Source: Fragilariopsis cylindrus CCMP1102 (Eukaryota; Bacillariophyta; Bacillariophyceae; Bacillariales; Bacillariaceae). Taken from it: a DNA stretch of 64,000 nucleotides. Position numbers and translations under genes: made by a program. Below the pieces are notes generated by a model that did no database searches, was not told the origin of the DNA, and saw nothing but the letters and a program-made list of their open reading frames with translations. The stretch is from the NCBI GenBank assembly GCA_900095095.1, contig FMBT01000300.1, positions 62,001 to 126,000 on the forward strand, read 5' to 3'. Below are positions 11,073-21,436 of this stretch, piece by piece (the stretch's first letter is position 1; every line of letters starts with the position of its first letter).

Positions 11073-12452
11073 AATATCGTATCGTATCGTATCGTACCGT
11101 CGTAGAAGGTATTTGTCTTTTGCGTTTGCTTTGCTCTTAGAAGACAATTACTAATTGTTGTCGAAATAATACACCGTAATAGTACAACAGAGATATTAAA
11201 ATATAATTAAAGGCAGAAAATACTTCGCTCGTCTTTGGTCTCGCCGTTTTTCTAACCACCAGCTTTTTATCTTCTCGATCGATCGAGCGACAGTAATGCA
11301 AGCTCCTTTATCTAGAAAAATAAAGTTGATCAACACGTGAAGGAGAACGTGAAGGTGAACTTGAACTGGGACTTGAACTTGAACCTTGTTATCAGCATAT
11401 AAATAAGTTAAATGATCATATCACACTTCTATTGTTGCTGCTGTTTATTTTATCAGAACTTTTCTTTTTTGTCTACTGGCAATCCCAAGAGTTCCACTAA
11501 CTTATTACACAAAATAGTTGTAACTTACATGAACGAAGTATGATTACGACGTTGATTGGTATATATTTAACGGGCTACGAGACGAGGAATAATGGAACAT
11601 AAACACTGTCAACGTACTATGGTTCATAAACAGCTTTCTTCCGGCATCACAATTGTTCTCTCGCGCCTCAGAGTTAAACCTTCAACTTTACGCATGAGGT
11701 ACTACAAAAGGGCCTACACAACTTTTGAAATGGTACTGTAGGGCCCTGCTCAGGACTCTATATTTATTTATTAGGCAGCAATGATGCAATAATAATATGC
11801 TTACGAACTACTAGTATCAGTAAAGAAATGGTCATGAGCTGTGCTGTGAATAGTTTAGTGGTAGAATGTTTCCATTCGATTCTAGAAGCTAGTAGTAGTA
11901 GTAGACATAATGTGTCAAAAAAAGGTATCTAAAAGGGGGGAAATTTTCATAGCATGATATTTTGTGTATAATATATAGTATGATATTATAAAGATTATCA
12001 GTGTTTCTCAAGGACAATATGTCTTCTGAGAAATGGACCTCAAACTTTGGTATAGAAAATGAGATACAAAGAATATCAGAAAAACTAAATTAAAAAACAA
12101 TCCAGTGTGGATGTGGATGGAATTTGTGTTGGTGTTGGTATAGGCACATATTACTACCATACAAAGGGTATACACAATGTGCTATATCAAACCCTCTTTG
12201 AAAAGAGATAAAGAATAAAATAGACTATTTTATGGTTTATTTTTTGATGCACTTTCATCCTATATCCTAAGAGGGAATTTATTCTACACTTCTTCTATTG
12301 ATATGTTTTCATTATACAAAATAAAATAACCTTGGTAAAATTAATTTGGATGTGATTAAAATAATAATTATCTAATATCTGCCTAGAAGTACAAGTAATA
12401 TAGTCAGAGGCATATATAATATATATGGCTGTTTGTTTCTTCCTCTTTTCTT
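11073..12452. other. Long intergenic region, promoter of the kinase gene
   Basis: About 1.4 kb without a gene. Starts with a short ATCGT tandem (11077-11096). At 11851-11883 lies a tRNA-like remnant (listed separately). The rest is AT-rich; nothing else recognised. Confidence 0.4.
11851..11883 (+). other. tRNA-like promoter remnant (A-box and B-box-like motifs)
   Basis: TAGTTTAGTGG matches the A-box consensus TRGYnnARnnGG, and ATTCGATTC 12 bases further on resembles the core of a B-box. The spacing is far too short for a functional tRNA and no acceptor stem can be drawn, so at most this is a broken tRNA or the head of a decayed SINE. Confidence 0.25.
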
Positions 12453-13345
12453 CTACAACATCTGTTTGATGAATTCATCGATTTCTTCTCCCCTATCTCC
12501 ATAATCCTTTCCTTGTTTTAATTGTAATAGATTCTTTTCAAATCTACTCCGGGTTGCTGATAATGGAAATGGTGTTAAAAACTTTGCAACAACATCAAAT
12601 GATTTTCCTCCATTTATTAATTCATGTACTAAATCTTCCATACAAATTAAACCATGATCATTACCCAAAGCATTCTCGATGATGGTATTATCAGAAAGTG
12701 GGACCTTTTCACCTTTCACAGTACCAAAAGACTTACGTCCCATTAAATCCCCAACAAGTCCATCAGATGGCTTACCATAAACAACCCATGGTTCTACCAA
12801 GTGTAGATGTCTTTTAGTAATTTCAGTGTAACGGAGGAATATTCCAGTATTGGCCTCCTTCAAACGCAATTGAAGTAGGATATTCAAAACGTTTCTTGGT
12901 GGTTGTCCAGCATCTTCTCGTATACGGATCACAAATACATAAGGACTTCCAACAGAATTTGCCTTGTATTGGATAACGTGCATATTAGTAGCATCTTCTG
13001 CTGCATCATCGTCAGAGTCGACATCGTCATCGGAGTCTTTGTCTTCAGCATTCAAAGCAATTTCCTTTGTTTTAATCTCAGTTTTCTTTGACGCACGTTT
13101 TTGCATACCCTTTTTCTTTACACGACGATAACGAATCTGTTCATTTCTTCTTTGCTTTGCTTTCGCTAAAAATGTTGCAGGTTTCTTCACATAGGAACCC
13201 CTCGTTGTTTATTAGATGATTTTTTGTTGTTGTCTTCTTCTTGGGCTGCTCTTCTGCGTCTAATATCGTCCAAATCATGACGTTTTTTTAGTACAGATTC
13301 TGGTACTAAAGGAAGATCCTTGTGTTCGTCTTTTACCGGTGCCAT
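12453..13345 (-). CDS. uL30-family protein (RLP7/RPL7-like), coding frame one base short
   Basis: Large-subunit ribosomal or ribosome-assembly protein. The frame opens at ATG 13345 with MAPVKDEHKDLPLVPESVLKKRHDLDDIRRRRAA, the usual PES-LLKKR start of the family. It continues in another frame from about 13200 with SYVKKPATFLAKAKQRRNEQIRYRRVKKKG and the L30 fold (YVFVIRIRED, LNILLQLRLKEANTGIFLRY, HLHLVEPWVVYGKPS, LGNDHGLICMEDLVHELI, ending RGEEIDEFIKQML). One base is missing between 13196 and 13240, where an A6 and a G4 run occur. No intron can fit the 155 nt. The acidic spacer EDKDSDDDVDSDDD and the VVYGKPS form suggest the nucleolar assembly factor RLP7/RPL7L1 rather than the structural protein, but both remain possible. 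Confidence 0.85.
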
Positions 13346-13808
13346 CTTATATTGGTGTTTATTTGTTCGGATGAATTTGGTGCTCTTTGACTTTTTGTTA
13401 TATTGGTAATTAAATTTGTATTACAGATCAGTTTGTTCGCTTTACATGCACAAATATAAATCTAAGGAGAGTACAAAGAAAAATTCCAAGAAAAAAATTA
13501 TCAAAAAATAATGAATGGATGTTGTTTTTCTGGGTGCAAGGCAAGACGTTTTCCAGTCGTGTACGTCGCTGGTCATCATTTTGGTCATACTAGTAATATG
13601 TTACATAATAAAAATATTAAAATTATTTATCATGTTTTTTGTTTCGTCAAAAAGGAAAACGTAATCGTAATACAAGAGATACAACATACTTTTAAGGCTT
13701 TACGTTTCTATTTATTGGACTTGTAAGACTGTTGGAATTGAATTCGTACTGTACCACTCACAAAGAATAACCCTTAACAAAACTTCAGCAACAACAACGA
13801 AAAAGAGA
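13346..13808. other. Divergent promoter region (uL30-like gene and membrane protein gene)
   Basis: AT-rich spacer between two divergent genes. No convincing ORF or repeat. Confidence 0.4.
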
Positions 13809-14730
13809 ATGGGAGTTATTGTTTTGGTTCGTTATATCTGGAAACGGATCAGTAAACCTCTTTCGAATAGTAATCAAGATATAGGTGTTGCAATTGCATT
13901 ATATGCTGTTTATCCAGCAATATTGTGGCTATTAATTGACAAATTTCATGGTGTATGTGGAGCTGACACATACGTACGAAAGAAAGAGGCGATTGACGCA
14001 AATAATTCTGTATTTTTGTAAGTTATATTATTACTATTATTATTTCTATTTCGTTGCCACAAGTTCAGAAAGTATTGTTTAATGCTTCTGTCGATCGATC
14101 GATCGATTGATTCAATTCGATTCCTTCCTTCTTCCGACAGTATACTTATTCAATATTCTCATTTAATATCTCTCTTTCTCATCACAATTAACCTTCCTTT
14201 AAAGATGGTTCACATTCCTTATGCGTACCTATAAATTAGCGACAATACTACTTTTTCAGGCTGATGCTAGTGATAAAGACGAAGATTCGGGGGAACGACA
14301 GAATCAGCAGGGTGAGCATGGTGATGGTGCTGGTGCTGGTAATGATAGAAGAGGAGGAGGAGACGCCGATGATGAAGGTTTTACGAAGCAAAAATGCAAA
14401 GTGTGGTTCATTCTTAGTCAGGAACTAACAGCAATATTCTGTGTTGCAGTTTTGTTACTCGTTTGTCTTCCAGTACTTGCCTTTTGGTTTATGTTTATTG
14501 GTATTCTAGTCTCATCGTACAATATATTTACACTACTAAAGCGACTATGGAGGGATGCACATTCAGTAGTTGATTATCTAATAGAAGGTCACGACGATGT
14601 ATCAATTATGGATGAACTAATTAGGGAGGGGGACGATGATGGTGGTAATAATGATATTGAATTTCAAGAGTTTATGATGAATTTTTCAGAAGACGACGAC
14701 AAAAACAAAAGCAACAACAGCGAAGTATGA
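13809..14730 (+). CDS. Unknown membrane protein with acidic C terminus, two exons
   Basis: Exon 1 starts at ATG 13809 (MGVIVLVRYIWKRI...) and ends at a GTAAGT donor at 14018. It encodes a basic amphipathic start and a hydrophobic helix VAIALYAVYPAILWLLI. Exon 2 encodes a Gly/Asp-rich linker, a long membrane segment (ELTAIFCVAVLLLVCLPVLA through FWFMFIGILVSSY), RLWRDAHSVVDYL, and a strongly acidic tail ending NNSEV. The best-looking acceptor (TTTTTCAG, ending 14259) is out of phase by one base. A weaker TAG ending at 14270 is in phase. Alternatively, exon 1 lacks one T in the T5 run just before the donor, matching the pattern seen in other genes here. No family recognised; two or three membrane passes expected. 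Confidence 0.55.
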
Positions 14731-15775
14731 TGATAGAACTAAGGGAGCTGTCGGAGTTAATATGAGTAATTTTTTCCGACGCATGGGGGTTGATTTTAAA
14801 TGGTTTTCATAGTATGATCCCAATAGGTTGGCGCCCCGTAATTTGCAACAAGATTAGCATGCGATATATATTTTTGATCATTGGATGGGAATGGTCGTTT
14901 CGTTCGTTTGTAATAATTGCATCAGCAATGAGGTGATTACATTTCTTTCGTGGTACATGTACCGCACGTCCTCGTGGATCCTCATTTCTTCGAAGGAATG
15001 AATCCTAAGATGTTTGGCAAAAATGTGATCTCGTTCTATTGTGTTGTGAAAAGATCTAGCAACAATTATGGGCATGGCACCAGCCAGTATAGAAATGATA
15101 GCACATTGCCTAACTACACATCTACAAAGTAAAAACTCGACTAACAATCGTTTCATGCACGGTATGATGTCAACTGAAAGTATGTATCTAGCAATATAGT
15201 TGGATTTTCTAAAAGATTAGACTGAAGAATTTTCTCCCTTCGATTGATGTTGACTTATTTGGCACACCAAAGACAAAAAAAGACGTTCCAGTGAATTAGG
15301 CCTCAATTATTGAAATGATTTGTAATAGTAAAATAAAAATAAAAATAAAAAAAGCACCAATCGCCATCATAGTACAATTTTGTTAAGTTCATTGTTGCGT
15401 GGTCTGCTTAGCGCGCGCCATTGGATTTATGTGCCGGCGTGTGTTGTATAGAGTAAAAAAATACTTATATACACAGTACACAAAAACTTGGGATTTAATC
15501 TTATTTTTGTACATAATCAAGTGTGAGTGAGTCGCCATTTTTTAGTGAGTAGAGTGTGTTTGCTCATCAAAAAATGAGCTATTCTGCGGGAATGAACAGG
15601 CGAAGAAGTCGATGATGAAAGTGTATCGTTTGAATAGAGCAAAAGTAAAAGTGACTCTTCAGTACCTTCTTCTGCATGCCGATCGTATTGTACTTGTACC
15701 ATCCAACTTGCCCCAAAAAAATCCATACACCAAGCATGAAGTATCTAAATCATACTTCGTCTTCACATCCACAAC
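14731..15775. other. Intergenic
   Basis: About 1 kb with no supported gene. A 92-codon minus-strand ORF at 14878-15156 has no recognisable content (see rejected list). Confidence 0.4.
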
Positions 15776-16852
15776 ATGTCGGGCGCTTGCACTAACATGG
15801 ATAATTATTGCGGACTTTGTCCTGGTGACGATGACAGCATTGCTCCACCGCCACCGCCGCCACCATCAGCTGCAGCAGAAGCAGGTGATGACCAGTGCCG
15901 AGAAGTGTTCGGGGATGCTAGTGATCCTATTGAATTCGATGGACCCGAATTGTACGAACAAACTTTGAGTGAACACGAGTACCTGCGGGAGCCTGTGTAC
16001 GACGAGGAGTTTGATTCCGGGGAAGAAAGTAGTCAAATGACGGCATCGTCTAAAAAAAGAAAGAATTTACTGAAGACTTTGCTTGTTGCGCTAGTGTTGG
16101 TAGTTGCAGCTCTCGCTATTGCGACTTCCCTGTCGAAGAAAAAAAGTGAGAATCGATCCAACGACAACAATAATATCGCAAGTAGTATGTCTTCGATAAC
16201 TTCTGTTCCCGTTGAGTCTCCCTCAAAACAGCCAAACCTCCCCACTAAACCCACAGAGACACCAGTCCTATCTGGCGTCCCTAAACCTACTGGTAAACCA
16301 GTCTCAACACCATCACCACAACCAATCCTCTCGGGCGTTCCAAAACCCACCGATAAACCAATACCAGCTCCAACACCAAAACCGATACTACCAACTGAAA
16401 TGCCAATTTTCTCAGGAGTTCCAGTCTTGACGAAGTATCCAAGTCCTATATACATTCCTTCATATGATCCGTACTATCCTCCTCACGTCGATCCTCAGCC
16501 AGGCTGCAAAGATGAAATTCATGTTAATAAATCATGTTACTTATTTGGAGAACCTATTGAAATTACATACAAACTTTGCTATCCAGAAAAGTCTTTTTGG
16601 TTTGGAATCTTTCAACACGGATCTTGCGACAGATATGGTCGAATGCGCAAGAATCCATTTTATTGGGAGTTGCCTTGCGGTGGTCAAGGTGAATATTGGT
16701 CTGATCCACAAGAACACGGTACTGTAACTTTCAGTCCAAATCTCTCCGCTGGTAAATATCAGATGTATAGCATAGAAAATATGAACCGTCCCTACCGATC
16801 TACGTCATCCAGTTACGGATTCGTCGTATCCAAGCACTGCCCTATGTACTGA
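15776..16852 (+). CDS. Type II single-pass membrane protein with Pro-rich stalk and Cys-containing ectodomain
   Basis: Single-exon 358-aa protein, family not recognised. An acidic N-terminal tail (with a Pro7 run at 24-30) ends in KKRKNLLK, then one membrane helix at about 98-120, then KKK. Positive charges on both sides leave topology uncertain, but the long N tail lacks a signal peptide, so a type II layout is the simplest reading. Residues about 145-240 form a Pro/Thr-rich stalk with repeated VLSGVPKPTGKP / ILSGVPKPTDKP units (two clear copies and one decayed copy IFSGVPVLTKYP). The last 115 residues contain six cysteines, Trp/Tyr-rich blocks (SFWFGIFQHGSC, PFYWELPCGGQGEYW) and GTVTFSPNLSAGKYQMY, reading like a beta-sandwich ectodomain. 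A cell-surface or secretory-pathway role is inferred. Confidence 0.7.
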   Translation: MSGACTNMDNYCGLCPGDDDSIAPPPPPPPSAAAEAGDDQCREVFGDASDPIEFDGPELYEQTLSEHEYLREPVYDEEFDSGEESSQMTASSKKRKNLLKTLLVALVLVVAALAIATSLSKKKSENRSNDNNNIASSMSSITSVPVESPSKQPNLPTKPTETPVLSGVPKPTGKPVSTPSPQPILSGVPKPTDKPIPAPTPKPILPTEMPIFSGVPVLTKYPSPIYIPSYDPYYPPHVDPQPGCKDEIHVNKSCYLFGEPIEITYKLCYPEKSFWFGIFQHGSCDRYGRMRKNPFYWELPCGGQGEYWSDPQEHGTVTFSPNLSAGKYQMYSIENMNRPYRSTSSSYGFVVSKHCPMY

Positions 16853-17893
16853 CTGTACTAGTAGTGCGAATTTCATACTTTTATGTCGATATGCTCACAA
16901 CTCCAGATTATAAAATCTGCCAGTAATGCCACCTCACCAGAGAATGTAATGTAAATAATGTGTAAAAAATATTATGATAGAGTTTCGTACTTTTCCTAGA
17001 CTTTTTTCAGAGTAAAAATACCATTAGTAACTGAATAACTTCTATTCAATAAACCATTGACCTTGTCGGTTCTTTTCTCAAAGGGCAGAATATCTGTTGT
17101 TCTTGATTTTGATAGCACACTGATTGTCTTTAACATTACACAATAGTCTTAAGTCCTTTTTGTTTGAAGATCTGAAGTGACAAGGTAAGGATTTACATGA
17201 GAGGTCAATCCTGCACATCATATATTTGATTTGTGGAGTGTAACATGGAGGGTTCATAGATGTTCAATCAGATAATGCCTGTTACAGACACGTTTACAAT
17301 TTAATTAACCGCTTTTTTTGAAATCTGAAACACAACAAAAACCTGAAAATTCTTATGACGAATTGAATTAACACCACCTCAAGTAAAAGCCAACTTCAAT
17401 GATGAAAAACGAAGTACTAAATGCGCGGTGCTACGACAGAATGGGAATGAATAGGAATTTCCAAGCACCCCTTATTTTCACCTTTTTGGTTTACCACGAC
17501 ACGACTGCTATAATTATCCTTGAACAAATTTAAATTTAAATTTAATCAGTTTACCTAAGGAGTACAGTAAGAATTATACAGAAACCATTTCCAGCCAATC
17601 AAAATTTGTTTAGGACAAACTTCTTAATCCTTGACAGTATAGAATCTAAAAACAAAAAGCTCCTCTAATTATCTAAGAGTATGTGACTTAAAATATGTTC
17701 AGACGTCAAACATCCCTCCATCAAGCCTTCACTTAATTTCCTCCACATTTTATACCCCATCGCGAATAAGGGTTCTCACTAATAATTTAAATTTCATCTG
17801 TCGATCATGTATGTGATGGACATCATCGTTCATTGACAAGATTTCATTATCAAAAAGCAAAACGATATACCTAGTATTGTCTTGTCAAGAAAG
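16853..17893. other. Intergenic, promoter of the RING/GAF gene
   Basis: About 1 kb, AT-rich, no ORF or repeat that I can support. Confidence 0.4.
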
Positions 17894-20800
17894 ATGGAAT
17901 CCTGTCGTCCAACTTGCAAATTGTGCAAATCGCCATGCTGTGATCTTCGTCTTCTTGGTTGCGGTTGTACTATTCATGCAGTAAGTTTCGTTTCTCGATA
18001 TTACTTTTCTCGACCATAGTTCTTCCACTACTTTTTAGCGGTCCTTATTAACGCAAAAACATTTTGGAAAAAATTCACTGATCAGAAAGGAGTATTTTTA
18101 TTTGTGCGCGTCATTCATTTTTTAGAGATTTTTTTTTTTAAATGTTGTTAAGTAAAAAAGAATTCTTGGGTTTCTTATTAAAGCTCGTTTCTGTTTTTAA
18201 TCCCATTCTTCTTTAAAAAATGCATACCTTTACTTCATTTCTATTTTTTTCTTTCATCGAAAACAACACCAACCACACAATATGCAAACAACCACCTAAA
18301 GCGATGTATTCCTATGAAATTGGTACTGGATCTACAGGAAGGAACCAAGCAAAGTGTTTCAATACTACCAGCCGCGAACGTTTCTCAAAACTCAACGTGT
18401 CCAATATGCTACTCAGGTGTTGTAAATGGGATTTTATTGGAGCCTCTTTGTTTCGACGACGTCGATCGTGCCGTTTCTTTGAAAAGGGATGAGTTGCCAT
18501 CATCTGGAACGATGCAACATCATTTACATAAACAAAATAGCAGGAAACATGCACGCGAAGAAGAAGATCACGAAATTGATGCAGAAAGTCCATATCTTTT
18601 ACTATCGAATAGTAATTCTTGCTCTATTTCATGTAGTGGTCTATCTAGAGGTCAACAGCGAACGGGACGCTGGACGAATGAAGAAAGTGCTCTTGTCGAC
18701 TTTCTCGTTACGGCATTCGATCAAGGTTTATTACCATTACCACATGGAATCAAACTGAATGAGTTCTTAGGTGATATGTTATTGTGTAAGTCAAGCCGAC
18801 TAACGAAAAAGATGAAAAATGCCAAACTAAGTACAAGATCCTTCGCTTTAGGTAAATCCTGTTTACAATTTACCATAAGCGATCGTGAACAATTATCAAA
18901 GCTTCAGGATGACTTTTTGTCATCATTGCCATCAGAATCTCTTCGGCTTGTACTCAAAATGAACTTGACTAAGCAATGGAGAACACATTTTTATAATATC
19001 TGCCTACAAGTAGGCTATTCTTATCTACACGAGAAGGAATGGACCACGAGCTTACAGGAGATGGAAAGTAGAGCAAAGAAGGCCGAGGAGGTCATTCGGA
19101 GATTACGTCGTCGTAAGATGGGCTTATCTCAACAAATTGATCGCGGGAGCTTCGTAAATCCAAATTCAATGGTCGAAGATACCAAAACAGACTTTGCCAC
19201 GAGTGCATCTACAGCAACAACTCCTACGAATACGACACATTCTTCCATAGTTTCAAACGATCAGAAATCTCTTACTGCTCCATCGAGTGAAGAGGAAGGA
19301 CCAAATCTCAAAGACGACGAGGAACGAGCTTTCTTCTCAACATTGAATTCAATCACAAAACGACCACGAACCTTAAGTACTGATTTTAGTGTATCGTCAG
19401 TTGGAAATCAGGGTCGTCTCCGATCCTTCAGTGAAGACTTTGATGCTTTGTTGGATGTTCTCACAGAAGAAACGCCGACCGAAGGGTCCGATGCATTCAA
19501 AGGGAACACCAGCTCACCAGATGAAAAGTCAAGTAGCAAGTTCGATTTCACGAAACCTCTCTTGGAAGCCGTTGTGACGTATATGGAAACGAAGAATATA
19601 TCTTTCCACCATAGTGACTTGTGGGTACCCAGCTTCTCGCCATCTGGGGAAAATAATGTTGGACAATCCAAACCCGTAGATGTTGACCAACTTATGCTAT
19701 ACCATGCAGGCTACGCTTCACGTCGAGATATCAACAATACATCAGTTAATATGCTCCATGAGTTTGGAGAGTACAGCTCTTATTTCTCGTTTGAGCCAGG
19801 AAAGGGGTTACCAGGACGTGTGTACGCATCTGGAGTTGCCTCATGGGAACATGACGTTAATGACATGGATCCGAAGCTTTTTGGTCGAGTTGAAGGAGCG
19901 GAACTATACGGTGTTAAGACTGCTCTTGCTATTCCGTTGAATACGGCGTTAGTCGGAAGAATTGTTGTGATACTTTATAGCTGTGAGAATATCCCAGAAG
20001 ATTCGTCTCTTACTCAAGATCTAGCCGCAGAGTTCGCCAAATATTCACCAGAACCGAAATGGAAGGTGACCGCTGATTCGAATGCAGCATCTGCTGTATC
20101 GAAGACTGACGAATTGTCAATGAAGTTGATAATGCCTAGTTTGAAGCAAGACGACCCGAGTTGCTTCTCTCAGCATTCTCCCTACCAGGGATTGCAATCG
20201 ACCAATTACTCACAATTGGCTTCGAATATGGGTTATAATACCACTAGAACTATGTGTAGTGAGGTCAATGATGACAGAGAAGATCACCAGCTAGCGAACT
20301 TTCTGGATAAAAACATGCCACCTGCAAGTAGCTCTCTATCTGACGGGCAGATTTCATCTTTGACCGACTCCAATACTCTTCGCCCTTATTTCTTGTCATT
20401 CCGTCTTTTACTTCTTCGTCCTTCAATTGAACGAACTTCCAGAGAGAACGAGATAATTGGAATTCTAAAGCAGAGTTCTAGGGCTTATCTGAGTGAAAAT
20501 CGCCGTGATGCTAAAGAGCTTGCTAAGCTTATTGTAAAGGACTGGGTGTGCCTGAAATCGACGTACTCGCTTCAGAAGGTTGATACTCAACAGAAAGAGC
20601 CCTATAAATCAGAGGGGAGTATAATTTCAATGGCGGCTATGCCGCCCCCGCAAACTATCACATCTACTGCTGTGGAATTATACCAGCATGCTCATCCTTC
20701 AATCCAGCAGCGTGAGCGGCAGCTCTCAATGGAACGATGTCAAACTCCCTCCTCTGGGTCATCTATCCATAGTCAAGGAGACAATGACCTATCTTCTATT

Positions 20801-21007
20801 CAACCATATAATTCTACAGCCCAGCTTTTCGTTTCCGATCCTTCAGAGAAGCCTTCTTGCCCATCGATTTCACCCTCCCCAACACTTTCCAAAATGACGA
20901 TAGACCACAAACGTTATTTGCCTCAAACAACCTCGCTAAATTCGACGCAATATACAAATACCTCTGGTGCAGCAACTGATAACTTGAATGCAAAATCAAC
21001 ATTTTAG
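17894..21007 (+). CDS. Putative regulator: RING-like finger, Myb-like segment, coiled coil, GAF domain
   Basis: Two exons, 17894-17980 and 18302-21007 (donor GTAAGT, acceptor TAAAG), 930 aa in phase. The zinc finger only appears after splicing: C8-x2-C11, C23-x-C25-x2-H28-x2-C31 and C62-P-I-C65, a RING-like ligand order whose first half sits alone in a 29-codon exon. Residues about 145-215 contain RTGRWTNEESALVDFLVTAF and KSSRLTKKMKNAKLSTRSF, a Myb/SANT-like helix start followed by a basic block. A charged coiled coil lies near 265-300 (EMESRAKKAEEVIRRLRRRK). A GAF-type sensor fold lies at about 445-620 (FEPGKGLPGRVYASGVASWE, YGVKTALAIPLNTALVGRIV). The remainder is Ser/Thr-rich. Family-level knowledge: GAF domains bind small ligands or dimerise. 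A light-, redox- or nutrient-responsive transcription regulator is inferred only. Confidence 0.75.
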
Positions 21008-21436
21008 TATTTTAGCTGAATCACCTAGGAAAAGAATATTTCGCAACGGCAAAAAAACCGACATAAAACCTGCGTTTCGGATGTTGATCAGTATGGACCA
21101 TATTTTTGAAACGTACGACCACTTAAAATCCATACAACAAAATTTTAATACCCCATTTTTACTCGATTCCATACTTTCACATTACTGTACATGAAACAAA
21201 TGATTTACATATGTTTAATAATCCATCTAATGGATATCTATCTCAATACAGCTGTAAAAACGAGTACGAGCAACCACGAGCATACAATAAGTACTAGCAA
21301 AAAAGGAGTGTATTTTCAAAGTTCGACATTTCATTTTTTAATTTAATATTAAAAGACTGTACCGAGTCGAGAACCTAGTTTTTTCAGACTGACCATAAAT
21401 GTTGTTTTTTCATCAGTCATAGTTCTATTCAATCGT
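21008..21436. other. Convergent intergenic region
   Basis: 3' ends of the RING/GAF gene and of the cyclophilin gene. No feature beyond AT-rich DNA. Confidence 0.4.

Noticed and set aside
12453-13190. uL30-like protein beginning at 13190
   Set aside because: That frame begins with GTG and lacks the family's PESVLKKR start, which lies upstream in the adjoining frame.
14878-15156. 92-codon minus-strand ORF starting MKRLLVEFLLCRC
   Set aside because: No domain, no splice context, and composition fits chance in AT-rich intergenic DNA; kept out of the gene list.
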